Shown one piece after another: positions 47,929 through 55,770 of a stretch of 64,000 bases of DNA. Each line of letters opens with the position of its first letter. Position 1 is the first letter of the stretch. Under the pieces are notes generated by a model. The model did not search any database. It saw nothing but the letters and a program-made list of their open reading frames with translations, and had not been told where the DNA came from. Position numbers and translations under genes: made by a program. The DNA comes from Mangrovicoccus sp. HB161399 (lineage in GTDB: Bacteria; Pseudomonadota; Alphaproteobacteria; Rhodobacterales; Rhodobacteraceae), in the NCBI RefSeq assembly GCF_013184745.1, contig NZ_JAATVU010000021.1, positions 34,667-98,666 of the forward strand, written 5' to 3'.

Positions 47929-49197
47929 ATGGACAGCACGAAGGCGCTGGTGCGCCGCAGCACGGATCCCGGCTGGGCCGCCGCAGCCTTGGGCGAGGAC
48001 CTTGCGGCGCTTCGGTCGACGGCCCTGTCCGGGCTCGAACCGGTGCCGGGCGAGGGCATCCTTGCCGGGCCCAGCCATGTGACGCGCTGGAAGCATCTGG
48101 CCGCGAACGGCGCGGTGCCGCTGCCTTTCGAGAAGACCCATTTCGCGGGCGGCGCCGGGCTTCCGGCCTGGAACCGCAGCTTGTTCGAACAGGTCGCCAA
48201 CTGCTACCGGCCGGGCATGCCGGTGGTGCTGATCCTGCCCGATCCGCGCTGGGGCAACTCGGTTCTGGCGCAGCCGGAGGGCGGCGGGGACGGCTTTGCC
48301 GACGGCCATACCCATGTTTCGCGGGAGCTGATCTCCCCTGAAGGCGATGCGCTGATGATCCGCCGCCATGCCGCCGCGCTCGGCTACTGGTGGGCGGCCT
48401 TCGGAGAGGATCTGCGGCTCCTGCCCTGGACCGGGCTGTTGACCGCGCATGTCCACCTGGAGCGCGGCGATTACTGGAGCGGCGGGCGCTACAGCTATCC
48501 GGCGATGGAAAGCTGGCTTGGCGGCGACGCCGCGCGCGTCGGAGCGGAAGACCTCTCCGCCCTGCTGACGCAGGAGGCCGTCTCCGGCTATGGCGGGCTC
48601 TATTGCGACCGCTCGCTGCATCCGTCGCTGGCGGGCTATGTCCTGCTGATGCATGCCGCGGCCGGGGCACCTTTTGCCGCGGCGATGGCCGCCGGGCAGG
48701 CGGCGCGCGACCGTTGGGTCTGGCGCCTCCGGCGCCGCGCGGAGACGCTGCTGGCCAGTTCCGGACCAGTGCGGATCTCCGGCGGTCCGGCCTGGCAGAA
48801 GGCAGCGCGGCTTAGCCTCGGCGCCGCGGCGCTGGAGGTCCTCGAAAGGGCGGGCCTTCACTTCGGCGGACCGCCGCGTCCCGGCGCCACGAATGTCAGG
48901 ATCTGCTCTCCGGTCGCCGCCGCTCCGGACGAGCCGCCGGGCACCGGCGCCCTGCGCAAGCCGCTGCTCCTGCCCTGGGCCGAGATTGCGGATCTCGCCC
49001 GTCGCCCCGGCGCAGCCGCAGCGGACATGCCCTATCGCGAGATCTTCCGCGGGGCGGGTTTCGGCTGGGAAGATCTGCTTGCAGAGGCCGGTCCGCCGGG
49101 CTCCTGGACGGACGAGCCGGGCGAGCACTGCCCTTCGGCGGCCGGCGTTGCGGCAGTCATTCTCGGCCTTCTCTACGGGCTGGCCATGCGCGGCTGA
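47929..49197 (+). CDS. Unknown protein, possible SGNH-like hydrolase
   Basis: A 422-residue protein I do not recognise with certainty. Three spaced motifs resemble an SGNH-type active site: ILAGPSHVTRWKHL (about 44-57, Ser), LILPDPRWGNSVL (about 102-114, Asn) and CDRSLHPSLAGYVLLMHA (about 226-243, with an Asp-x-x-x-His pair). Such proteins occur among carbohydrate-modifying esterases, so a polysaccharide O-acyl esterase or related role is possible but unproven. There is no signal peptide or membrane helix. GGAGGAGAC lies before the ATG. It follows ftsA by 82 bases in place of ftsZ, and IS debris begins 490 bases later. Confidence 0.6.
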   Translation: MDSTKALVRRSTDPGWAAAALGEDLAALRSTALSGLEPVPGEGILAGPSHVTRWKHLAANGAVPLPFEKTHFAGGAGLPAWNRSLFEQVANCYRPGMPVVLILPDPRWGNSVLAQPEGGGDGFADGHTHVSRELISPEGDALMIRRHAAALGYWWAAFGEDLRLLPWTGLLTAHVHLERGDYWSGGRYSYPAMESWLGGDAARVGAEDLSALLTQEAVSGYGGLYCDRSLHPSLAGYVLLMHAAAGAPFAAAMAAGQAARDRWVWRLRRRAETLLASSGPVRISGGPAWQKAARLSLGAAALEVLERAGLHFGGPPRPGATNVRICSPVAAAPDEPPGTGALRKPLLLPWAEIADLARRPGAAAADMPYREIFRGAGFGWEDLLAEAGPPGSWTDEPGEHCPSAAGVAAVILGLLYGLAMRG

Positions 49198-49202
49198 CCC
49201 TG

Positions 49203-49222
49203 CCGGGCCTCGGGAGGCCGGG
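49203..49222 (+). terminator. Hairpin after the SGNH-like gene
   Basis: GGCCT and AGGCC at about 49205-49218 pair around CGGG, with flanking GCCGGG/CCGGGC extending the fold. It lies a few bases beyond the stop. No T tract follows, so support is moderate. Confidence 0.4.
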
Positions 49223-49687
49223 CATCACCTATCCGGGGCGCATCCGAACCCGGCATTCGCTCAAAGGCGATCTCCCGAAACTCGGCGAGGTTGGCCATGG
49301 CGATGACGGACAGCTTCCCGCCGGGCCAGCCAGGCGCGTTTGTCAGGGGCCTCTCAACCGTTTCGGCGGTTGCGTTGGCCTTCTGCCGTCAGGTGGTCAG
49401 GCATCGCTCTTGGTGCATGGCGGGTGACTTGCCCGCTTGGGCTTCCCCAGCTCGATGTGAAGTCTGGCCAACCGCGCGCGGCTCCCCAAGCTTGGACTGC
49501 CGGAAGCTGGAACTTTCCGGCAGTCTCACGATGACTGACTGGTCACGCCGTCAGGAGAACGCATGGCGATCGGGCCGTTGCATCCGGTCTTCGAGCAACG
49601 CTCGAAAGTTGGCGATGGCCTGAGGGGCGGCATATCGCGGCGGTGTCGAAGCGTCGGCAATTCTCTTCCGAGAAAGGGATATGCCAT
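49223..49687. other. Non-coding stretch before the IS256 relic
   Basis: No recognisable gene. The words GTTGGCCATGGCGATGAC (about 49288) and GTTGGCGATGGCCTGA (about 49610) are similar and may be old repeats. GGTCACGCCGTCAGG near 49540 is a partial inverted match to CTGATCAAGCGTGACC after the IS256 relic (51650 on), so the left end of that element may lie near 49535. Confidence 0.35.
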
Positions 49688-49858
49688 ATGTCGGAGACTG
49701 CCATCGCCACGCTGCCCGATCCATGCAGGGGCTCGCCGGATCCGCTGACAGGCGTCATCCGGGCCGGGGTGCTGAAGCTGATCGAGCAGGCGATCGAGGC
49801 GGAACTGGCTGCGCTTGCTGGGCGCCTTCGCCGGCCATGCGCTCGGGGACGGCCGAGT

Positions 49859-50479
49859 GCGTTGCTGCGCAAATCCGGGGAGAGTCACTTCGTGAATCCA
49901 GCATGATAGCTGGTGGCCATGAGCAGACCTCCGAAGACGAAGTGCAAGACGACCAACTGGAAAAGCTGGCGAGCCGTTGCGCGCCACCGGTTCGAGCACC
50001 GCTGGCGACGCCTGCGACACGCGCGCCTGCCACGACGCCGTCGCCGACCACGGTGCGGCTAGCAATCATTCCGCCCCGCCGCAACGCCAGGCCCCGGAAG
50101 CCGGACAGCGCCGGAGCCCGGGCACGCAACGGGATCCAGAGGGCGTCATAGCACTTGGGCCGGACACTCTGGCGGAACTGGAGCGGATGCCACCGCCGCA
50201 GCGGGGTGGAAACGAAAATGAGCTGCGCGAAGCTGCCCGGCCAGCGGCTGATGTCCGTTCGGCATCGGCCCGGACCGATGGCGGCTCAATGCCTCGCCTT
50301 CGACCGCCAGGTGGCGGAGGTCCGGAGCCGCGCGTTCGCGGCTGCGCCCGGACCAATGGCGCTTGCCGCTCGTTCCCGAACCGCTTCACGGCCCTCGGCA
50401 TCCCGGTCACCGTGACCATGGGATAAGCGTGTCCGGGGAAAGGTGAGCTCTGGCCGTTAGCTGATTTGTGCAACAGTGC
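49859..50479 (+). mobile_element. IS5-family relic C nested in the IS256 relic
   Basis: A 621-bp element with inverted repeats GCGTTGCTGCGCAAATC (49859-49875) and GATTTGTGCAACAGTGC (50463-50479; complement GCACTGTTGCACAAATC, 13 of 17 matching). It interrupts the IS256 transposase exactly between the GDGR and RLVRYGH parts. It has the same ends as relic A but has lost about a third of its length internally. Confidence 0.8.
49919..50426 (+). pseudogene. IS5-family transposase with internal deletion
   Basis: It starts MSRPPKTKCKTTNWKSWR, the usual N-terminus of this group, then jumps by deletion to the C-terminal third. The remainder, in changing frames, is IPPRRNARPRKPDSAGARAR, LGRTLWRNWSGCHRRS, VETKMSCAKLPGQRLM and FDRQVAEVRSRAF, ending NRFTALGIPVTVTMG before TAA. 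The DDE core is missing, so it cannot transpose. It shares the odd insert MSVRHR with relic A. Confidence 0.78.
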
Positions 50480-51653
50480 CGCGGCCGGGCCAGGCTGGTG
50501 CGATACGGACATATGCCCGAGCGCGAAGTCCCGACCGGGATCGGTCCGGTCGCCGCAAATGTCCCGCGCGTCCGCGACCGCAGGCCGGGTGAGGACAGGG
50601 TCGCCTTCGCGCCCGGCATCCTGCCGCGGTATCTGCGCAAGGCGAAGTCGGTCGAGGAGCCGCTGCCGGGGCTTTGTCTGAAGGGCGTCTCCACCGGCGA
50701 TTTCAGCAAGGCCCTGGCGGCCTTGCTGGGTCCGCATGCCAAGGGCCTGTCAGCCAAGGCCGTCCCACGGCTGGAGGCATCGTGGTGGGCGGACTGCGAG
50801 GCTTGGGAGAAACGCGACCTCGGCACCCGGTGCTCTCTCGTTCGCCCGTTCACTCGGACGGATCGCGTTCACGGGCTCGCTCTGGCCCGTGGCGACTACC
50901 ACAAGCCGGGGATGGAAGGGGATGGAAGAGAAAAAAAGTGCGTCCTGGCCATCGTCGGCGCTGACGAATGCGGCTGCATGGATCTCCTGGCCATGACCGG
51001 CGGCTTCCGGGAAAGCACCCGGAGCTGTGCGACGTGCTCCTCGACCTCAAGCGGCGCTGCCCGAGGCAGGAACCGAAGCTGGCGATCGGCCGCTCTCGGT
51101 GGTTGCAGGCAATCGCCTGCCGGGCAACGGATGGCGCTCTGGGATTCCGGATGGCGCTGCGCGAGGCGTTTCCGGTGACGCGGGAGCAATGGTGCCGGGT
51201 CCGCAAGACCATGAACATGCTTAACGCGCTGCCCAAATCCGACCAGCGGAAGGCCAGGCGACACCTGCACGACATCTGGCAGGCCGAAACCCGGGCGGCC
51301 GCATCGGTCGCCTGCGACTTCCTTGACCGGGCCCACGGCGCGAAGTGGGACAAGGCAGCGGCAAAGCAGGGACAGGGCCGCGATGCCCTGCATGCCTCTG
51401 CGGCTTCTCGGCAGAACATTGGAAACACATCCGCACCTCGAACCCAATCGAGCGTACCTCCGCGATGGTCAGGCACCGGACGATGTGCACCAAAGGCGGC
51501 CTCAGCAGGCAGACCGACCCCGCCATGGCCTTCCGGCTGAAGATGTCCGCGCAAGAAAAATGGAGAAAACTGGACGGCCGGAACCGGTTGCCGGAAGTCA
51601 TCATCGGGGTTGAGTTCCCCGATGGCGTTCGCCAACTTCAAGCTGCCGCCTGA

Positions 51654-51913
51654 TCAAGCGTGACCGAATTGCGCGCATGTCACCCGTCTCGCCATGGGGC
51701 GGTTCTCATGGCAGTGCCCATGCCAATCATCCGGCTCGTTGCGAGTCCCGGCAGGACTCATGAACCAGCGGGTGTTCAGGCTCTCCGTCCGGAGCTTGCT
51801 GTCTGACGCCATGATGAAGCTGTTGTCCCTGGGCTTGCCCGGCTTTGAGCAGTCGGGCGTGTCGCCGTGGGCACAGGCCCATGGATGGAGGCTCCGACCC
51901 GCCGGGCAGTCCC
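51654..51913. other. Spacer between IS256 relic and DUF2125 gene
   Basis: No gene recognised. The first 20 bases (TGATCAAGCGTGACCGAA) may be the right end of the IS256 relic. Confidence 0.35.
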
Positions 51914-53377
51914 TCAGGGCAGCGGGAGGGACATGCCGTTCAGCACGAGGTTGCGGCCGGGCTTTGCCTCGATCTCGCTTACCAGCCGGTCGCCGCTGCC
52001 GTCCTGCTTCGCCACCATGCCCAGCATCATCCGCAGCCCGAAAAGCTGCTGCTTCGGGATCGCTCCGGCGGCGATAAGGCCGTCGAGAAGCGCCATCCCG
52101 TTCTCCAGAGAGAGCGACAGCTTGCCGACCGGCTCCGGCTGGCCGTAGGGACCGGGTTCGATCCGGAAATCGCCGGAGCCCTTCAGGACCGCGCCGCCGA
52201 AGGCCAGGAGCAGGTCGCGGATCTGGACGCCGTCGACCTGGAATGGCAGGCCCGGTGCCTGCGGCATCGCGCCGGGAGCCAGCGCCGCGACCGATCCGCC
52301 GAGATCGAGCTTCAGGCGGCCTGGCATGCGGCTGACATGCCCGTCCGGATCGAACAGGTTCCAGACCTGGGTGTCCGCCGCCAGATCCTCGAGGTCGAGC
52401 GACAGTTCCGCGTCCCGGCTGCCGTCCGCGAGCTCATAGGGCAGGTGCATCTGCATGCGGCTCCTGCCGCCGGTGAAGGCCAGCGGCGCCGAACCGAAGG
52501 GCAGGCCTTCGATCGTGACGGCCGTGCCCGCGGAACTGCTGCCGATATCCGCCGCGCCCGCTCCGGCCTGCAGCGTGCCCTCCAGATCCCGCGTCTCCAG
52601 CGTCGCGGCTATGCCTGGCATGCCGGGCGTGCCGGATGTCGAGACCTGGCGTGTGGCAGCGGCGTGGCTGGCGGCGGCGAGCTCCGCGAACTTGCCGTCG
52701 GCCGCCTGCAGCGCGGCCCTGGCGGACAGGCCCTGCCATCGGGTGCTCTGCCGGCTGGCGATGCTGCCGTCGGGACCGCGGATCTCCATCTCCTGCACCG
52801 CACCGGAAGCCGTCATCTGGCCCGTGCCGCTGCCGGTGCGGGGGCCGCCCGGCGCGTTCCAGCTGCCGGAGAGGTCGCTCAGCGCGCCGGTGAGCACCCC
52901 GGTCTCGGCCGCGCCGCCGGGTCCGGTCTCGCTGCGGCCATGCCAGGTGACATTGGGATAGCCGTAGCTGTAGCGGATCTCGCCCGGATCGCCCTCGGCG
53001 CGCATGCTGCCGTCGCCGGGCACGATCTCTCCGGACAGGGCGAGTTCCGGCAATCCGCCGCCGGCCGCCGGGGCCTGGGCGAAGGCGAAGCCGAGCGGCG
53101 CGGGGAAGGCGATCTCCACGCCGCCGTCGCGCTGCTCCATCACGACTTCCGGGAGGGTGAGTTCGATCCGGCCGATCGCGCCGAGATCGAGCGCCGCGGT
53201 CACCCCGCCGAGCCGGAGCCCGCCGGAGACCGGCGTTTCCTCCCGTGCCGACAGGCCGAGACCGTAGATTGCGCCGGCATCCTGCCATTGCTGCCAGACC
53301 TGGCCGGGAGTGACATCTGCTCGGAGCGGAGCGGCGGCACAGAGCAGCAGCGCGGCGGCAGGCAGGATCTTGGTCAT
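51914..53377 (-). CDS. DUF2125 family periplasmic protein
   Basis: A 487-residue protein beginning with a signal peptide (MTKILPAAALLLCAAAPLRA) and then a long beta-rich body. The segments VWQQWQDAGAIYGLGLSARE, PYELADGSRDAELSLDLEDL and KLSLSLENGMALLDGLIAAG are typical of DUF2125 (PF09898). The family is alphaproteobacterial and uncharacterised, distantly reminiscent of AsmA-like beta structures. The gene is monocistronic and divergent from the SDR gene, with 91 bases between starts. Confidence 0.8.
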   Translation of the reverse strand: MTKILPAAALLLCAAAPLRADVTPGQVWQQWQDAGAIYGLGLSAREETPVSGGLRLGGVTAALDLGAIGRIELTLPEVVMEQRDGGVEIAFPAPLGFAFAQAPAAGGGLPELALSGEIVPGDGSMRAEGDPGEIRYSYGYPNVTWHGRSETGPGGAAETGVLTGALSDLSGSWNAPGGPRTGSGTGQMTASGAVQEMEIRGPDGSIASRQSTRWQGLSARAALQAADGKFAELAAASHAAATRQVSTSGTPGMPGIAATLETRDLEGTLQAGAGAADIGSSSAGTAVTIEGLPFGSAPLAFTGGRSRMQMHLPYELADGSRDAELSLDLEDLAADTQVWNLFDPDGHVSRMPGRLKLDLGGSVAALAPGAMPQAPGLPFQVDGVQIRDLLLAFGGAVLKGSGDFRIEPGPYGQPEPVGKLSLSLENGMALLDGLIAAGAIPKQQLFGLRMMLGMVAKQDGSGDRLVSEIEAKPGRNLVLNGMSLPLP

Positions 53378-53468
53378 GACGTGGCTCTCCGGATGGGCTT
53401 GCCCTTTGTGTAAGTTCTGGCAGGGTGCGGTGAAAGTGGGAAATGACATGCCTGTCAGAGGAGTGTGC

Positions 53469-54227
53469 ATGACGGATCTGACCGGAAAGGCCGTGCTGAT
53501 CACCGGCGCGAGCCGCGGAATCGGCGCTGCGGCAGCCCGGGCCTTTGCCGCCGCGGGGGCAAAGGTCGCGCTGGCGGCGCGCAGCCGCGATGCAATCGCC
53601 GATCTCGCCGGAGAGATCGGCAGCGATGCCGTGGCGATCACCTGCGACGTCGCGCGCTTCTGGGAGGTCGAGGCCGCGGTGACGGCGGCGATCGAGAGCT
53701 TCGGCCGGCTGGACGTGCTGGTGAACAACGCGGGCGTCATCGAGCCGATCGCGCCGCTGATGTCCTCCGATCCCGAGGACTGGGGCAAGCTCGTCGACAT
53801 CAACCTGAAGGGCGTCTACCACGGCATGCGTGCGGCCCTGCCCGTGATGGCCGCAGCGGGCGGGGGCACCATCCTGACCGTGTCCTCCGGAGCCGCGTCG
53901 CGGCCGCTCGAGGGCTGGAGCGCCTATTGCGCCTCCAAGGCCGGGGCAGCGATGCTGACGAGGAGCGCCGATCTGGAAGGGCGCGCCAGCGGCATCCGGG
54001 CCATCGGGCTGAGCCCTGGCACGGTCGCCACCGAGATGCAGGTGCAGATCAAGGCATCGGGGGTGAACCCGGTCAGCCAGCTCGACTGGTCGGAACACAT
54101 TCCGCCCGATTGGCCGGCAAAGGCGCTGGTCTGGCTCTGCGGGGCGGAGGCGGATGACCTGGTCGGCACCGAGGTGTCGCTGCGCGATCCGGCGATCCGC
54201 GAACGGGCGGGGCTCGTGGCGGCATGA
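53469..54227 (+). CDS. Short-chain dehydrogenase/reductase
   Basis: A 252-residue classical SDR. The nucleotide-binding loop is ITGASRGIGAAAA (13-25), followed by LVNNAGVIEP, the catalytic Ser in LTVSSGAASR, and YCASK supplying Tyr and Lys. Arg after TGAS and the ALAARSR stretch suggest NADP(H) preference. GAGGAG lies 6-11 bases before the ATG; a longer start (MPVRGVCM) is possible. Its stop overlaps the next gene, an enoyl-CoA hydratase-like protein, so the two may act in one fatty-acyl or polyketide-like pathway; the substrate is unknown. Confidence 0.88.
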   Translation: MTDLTGKAVLITGASRGIGAAAARAFAAAGAKVALAARSRDAIADLAGEIGSDAVAITCDVARFWEVEAAVTAAIESFGRLDVLVNNAGVIEPIAPLMSSDPEDWGKLVDINLKGVYHGMRAALPVMAAAGGGTILTVSSGAASRPLEGWSAYCASKAGAAMLTRSADLEGRASGIRAIGLSPGTVATEMQVQIKASGVNPVSQLDWSEHIPPDWPAKALVWLCGAEADDLVGTEVSLRDPAIRERAGLVAA

Positions 54228-54835
54228 TCGAGACGGAAAGGGACGGCGACCTGTGGACCGTGCGGCTGAACCGTCCGGACAAGGCGAATTCGGTCACCCG
54301 TGCGATGCTGGAAGGCGTTGCGGAATTCGCGGAGGAGGCCCAGGGCAGGGCCAAGGTGATCGTGCTGACCGGTGCGGGCAAGGTGTTCAGCGCCGGGATG
54401 GATCTGGAGGCGGCGAAGAGCGGCCTGCCGACCGACCCGGTCTGGGAGCGGGTCTCCGCCGCGATCGCGGCCTTCCAGGGGCTGTCGATCGCCGCCTTGA
54501 ACGGCACCTTGGCGGGCGGATCGATGGGGATGGCGCTGGCCTGCGACCTGCGGGTCGCGGTGGAGGGCGCGAAGCTCTTCTATCCGGTGATGTCGCTCGG
54601 CTTCCTGCCGCAGCCGTCGGATCCCGGGAGGCTGGCCACGCTGGTCGGACCGTCGCGGGCCAAGATGATCCTGATGGCGGGCCAGAAGATCCCGGTGGCC
54701 GAGGCGCTGTCCTGGGGACTGGTGGACCGGGTGGTTGCGAAGGAGGATCTGGAAGGCTGCGTCCGGGACCTTGCCGCGGCCGCGCTCGGCGCCGAGCCGT
54801 CCCATATCTCGGGCATCAAGAGCCTGATCGCCTGA
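54224..54835 (+). CDS. Enoyl-CoA hydratase/isomerase-family protein (short)
   Basis: A 203-residue crotonase-fold protein. MIETERDGDLWTVRLNRPDK is the family start, FSAGMDLEA supplies the first oxyanion-hole strand, and GTLAGGSMGMALACDLRVA the second. It is 50-60 residues shorter than usual (about 260) and lacks most of the C-terminal helices that complete the trimer interface. The acidic catalytic residues expected near 120-140 are not obvious (FYPVMSLGFLPQ). It may be an isomerase or a non-hydratase member. It overlaps the SDR gene by ATGA. Confidence 0.8.
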   Translation: MIETERDGDLWTVRLNRPDKANSVTRAMLEGVAEFAEEAQGRAKVIVLTGAGKVFSAGMDLEAAKSGLPTDPVWERVSAAIAAFQGLSIAALNGTLAGGSMGMALACDLRVAVEGAKLFYPVMSLGFLPQPSDPGRLATLVGPSRAKMILMAGQKIPVAEALSWGLVDRVVAKEDLEGCVRDLAAAALGAEPSHISGIKSLIA

Positions 54836-54841
54836 GAGGCG

Positions 54842-54865
54842 GCGGGGACGGCGTGCCGTCCCCGC
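54842..54865. terminator. Hairpin between convergent genes
   Basis: GCGGGGACG at 54842-54850 pairs perfectly with CGTCCCCGC at 54857-54865 around a 6-base loop, between the stops of the ECH-like and DUF882 genes. It can terminate both strands. Confidence 0.6.
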
Positions 54866-54877
54866 GTCCCGCGTGGG

Positions 54878-55444
54878 TCAGCCGCGCCAGGCGCGGACCG
54901 GGCCGCAATCCATGTGCACGAAATTCGAGCCGTAGTAGCGCCCGACGCCGCCAGCCTGGAAGGAGGCCGCGGCCTGGGCCATCTGGTTGACCGAGCGCGA
55001 CTTCAGCCGCAGGTCGGCCGCCTGGGCCTTCATGTGGAGGGAGTTGCGCGCGACGCCGCTGGACTGCGAGCGGAGATAGGCGTTGGTCTGCGGCGTGCGG
55101 TAGCCGGACAGCATCAGGTAGGGCTCGCCGGTTCCCATCAGGTTGTGCGCGGCCGACATGATGTCGAGCGTGCGGGTGTCCATGGCCTTGGCCTTGTTCT
55201 GCCGCCAGTCGCGCATGAAGACGTTGATTTCGCGGAGAGATTCCTTGATGTACTTGCCGTCGATCCAGTAGATGACGTCGATCCGCTCGCCGGTGCGGCC
55301 GGAATACATCCGCAACTTGCGGATGTCGCCGCCGCCCCTGAGGAAGCCCGCTGCCTTGGAATAGGTGGGTGCTGCGGCGATCGCCGTTGCAGCAAAGGCC
55401 CTGAGAAGTGCACGCCTGCTTACGCAGCTTTCGCTGTCGTTCAT
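54878..55444 (-). CDS. DUF882 (YcbK-like) murein peptidase, Tat exported
   Basis: A 188-residue protein with a Tat-type signal (SRRALLRAFAATAIAAAPTY) and a peptidase M15-like zinc fold. Candidate metal ligands are His and Asp in HMKAQAADLR and His in NFVHMDCGPVR; YLMLSGYRTPQTNAYLR is the conserved loop. Family members are annotated as murein endopeptidases acting in the periplasm. It is divergent from an L,D-transpeptidase, so both ends of this intergenic region serve cell-wall remodelling. E. coli YcbK likewise lies next to YcbB, the closest relative of the neighbour. Confidence 0.87.
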   Translation of the reverse strand: MNDSESCVSRRALLRAFAATAIAAAPTYSKAAGFLRGGGDIRKLRMYSGRTGERIDVIYWIDGKYIKESLREINVFMRDWRQNKAKAMDTRTLDIMSAAHNLMGTGEPYLMLSGYRTPQTNAYLRSQSSGVARNSLHMKAQAADLRLKSRSVNQMAQAAASFQAGGVGRYYGSNFVHMDCGPVRAWRG

Positions 55445-55770
55445 TGGTAGTCCCCGCTCGATCTGCCTCAATTGTTGCGACCGGCCGTTCCGGCTCAATT
55501 CGCATTCTGCCTAACAGCGAAATGCCATAAATTTGGTGAATATCCAAGAAAATAAGGCCGGGCTTCCCGAAGGGACGTTAAGCATGCGCGAAATTCCGCC
55601 TATGCTCATCGGATGTCAATTCCGGCACTTGATTCTTCCGGCGTCCGCCTGAGTGCCATTTCCGCGACACTTTGCCCGCAGTTGGCAAATTGTGATTTCG
55701 TTCGGCGCAGGGGCGGCCGATACCGTGGCGCGAGCCATGGATGACCGAATTCGCAGTGCCGGAGGACCCG
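55445..55770. other. Divergent promoter region (DUF882 / L,D-transpeptidase)
   Basis: No gene. AT-rich stretches near 55530-55565 and 55685-55700 mark likely promoters for the two divergent murein genes. GTTAAGCATGC at 55577 and TTGGCAAATTGTG at 55684 are the clearest regulatory-looking words, but no site can be named. Confidence 0.35.

Larger units (their letters stand above)
49688..51653 (+). pseudogene. IS256-family transposase, split by a nested IS and frameshifted
   Basis: Homology to an IS256 (MuDR-like) transposase runs through the whole stretch. The N-terminus SPDPLTGVIRAGVLKLIEQA stops at 49858, where an IS5-family relic is inserted. It resumes at about 50483 with ARLVRYGHMPEREVPTGIGP, then KSVEEPLPGLCLKGVSTGD (about 50650). 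Further parts, in changed frames, are DGALGFRMALREAF (about 51130), NMLNALPKSDQRKARRHLHD and, in the last frame, AEHWKHIRTSNPIERTSAMV to the stop at 51653. The catalytic Asp context in the middle is disrupted. It is clearly non-functional. Confidence 0.8.
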
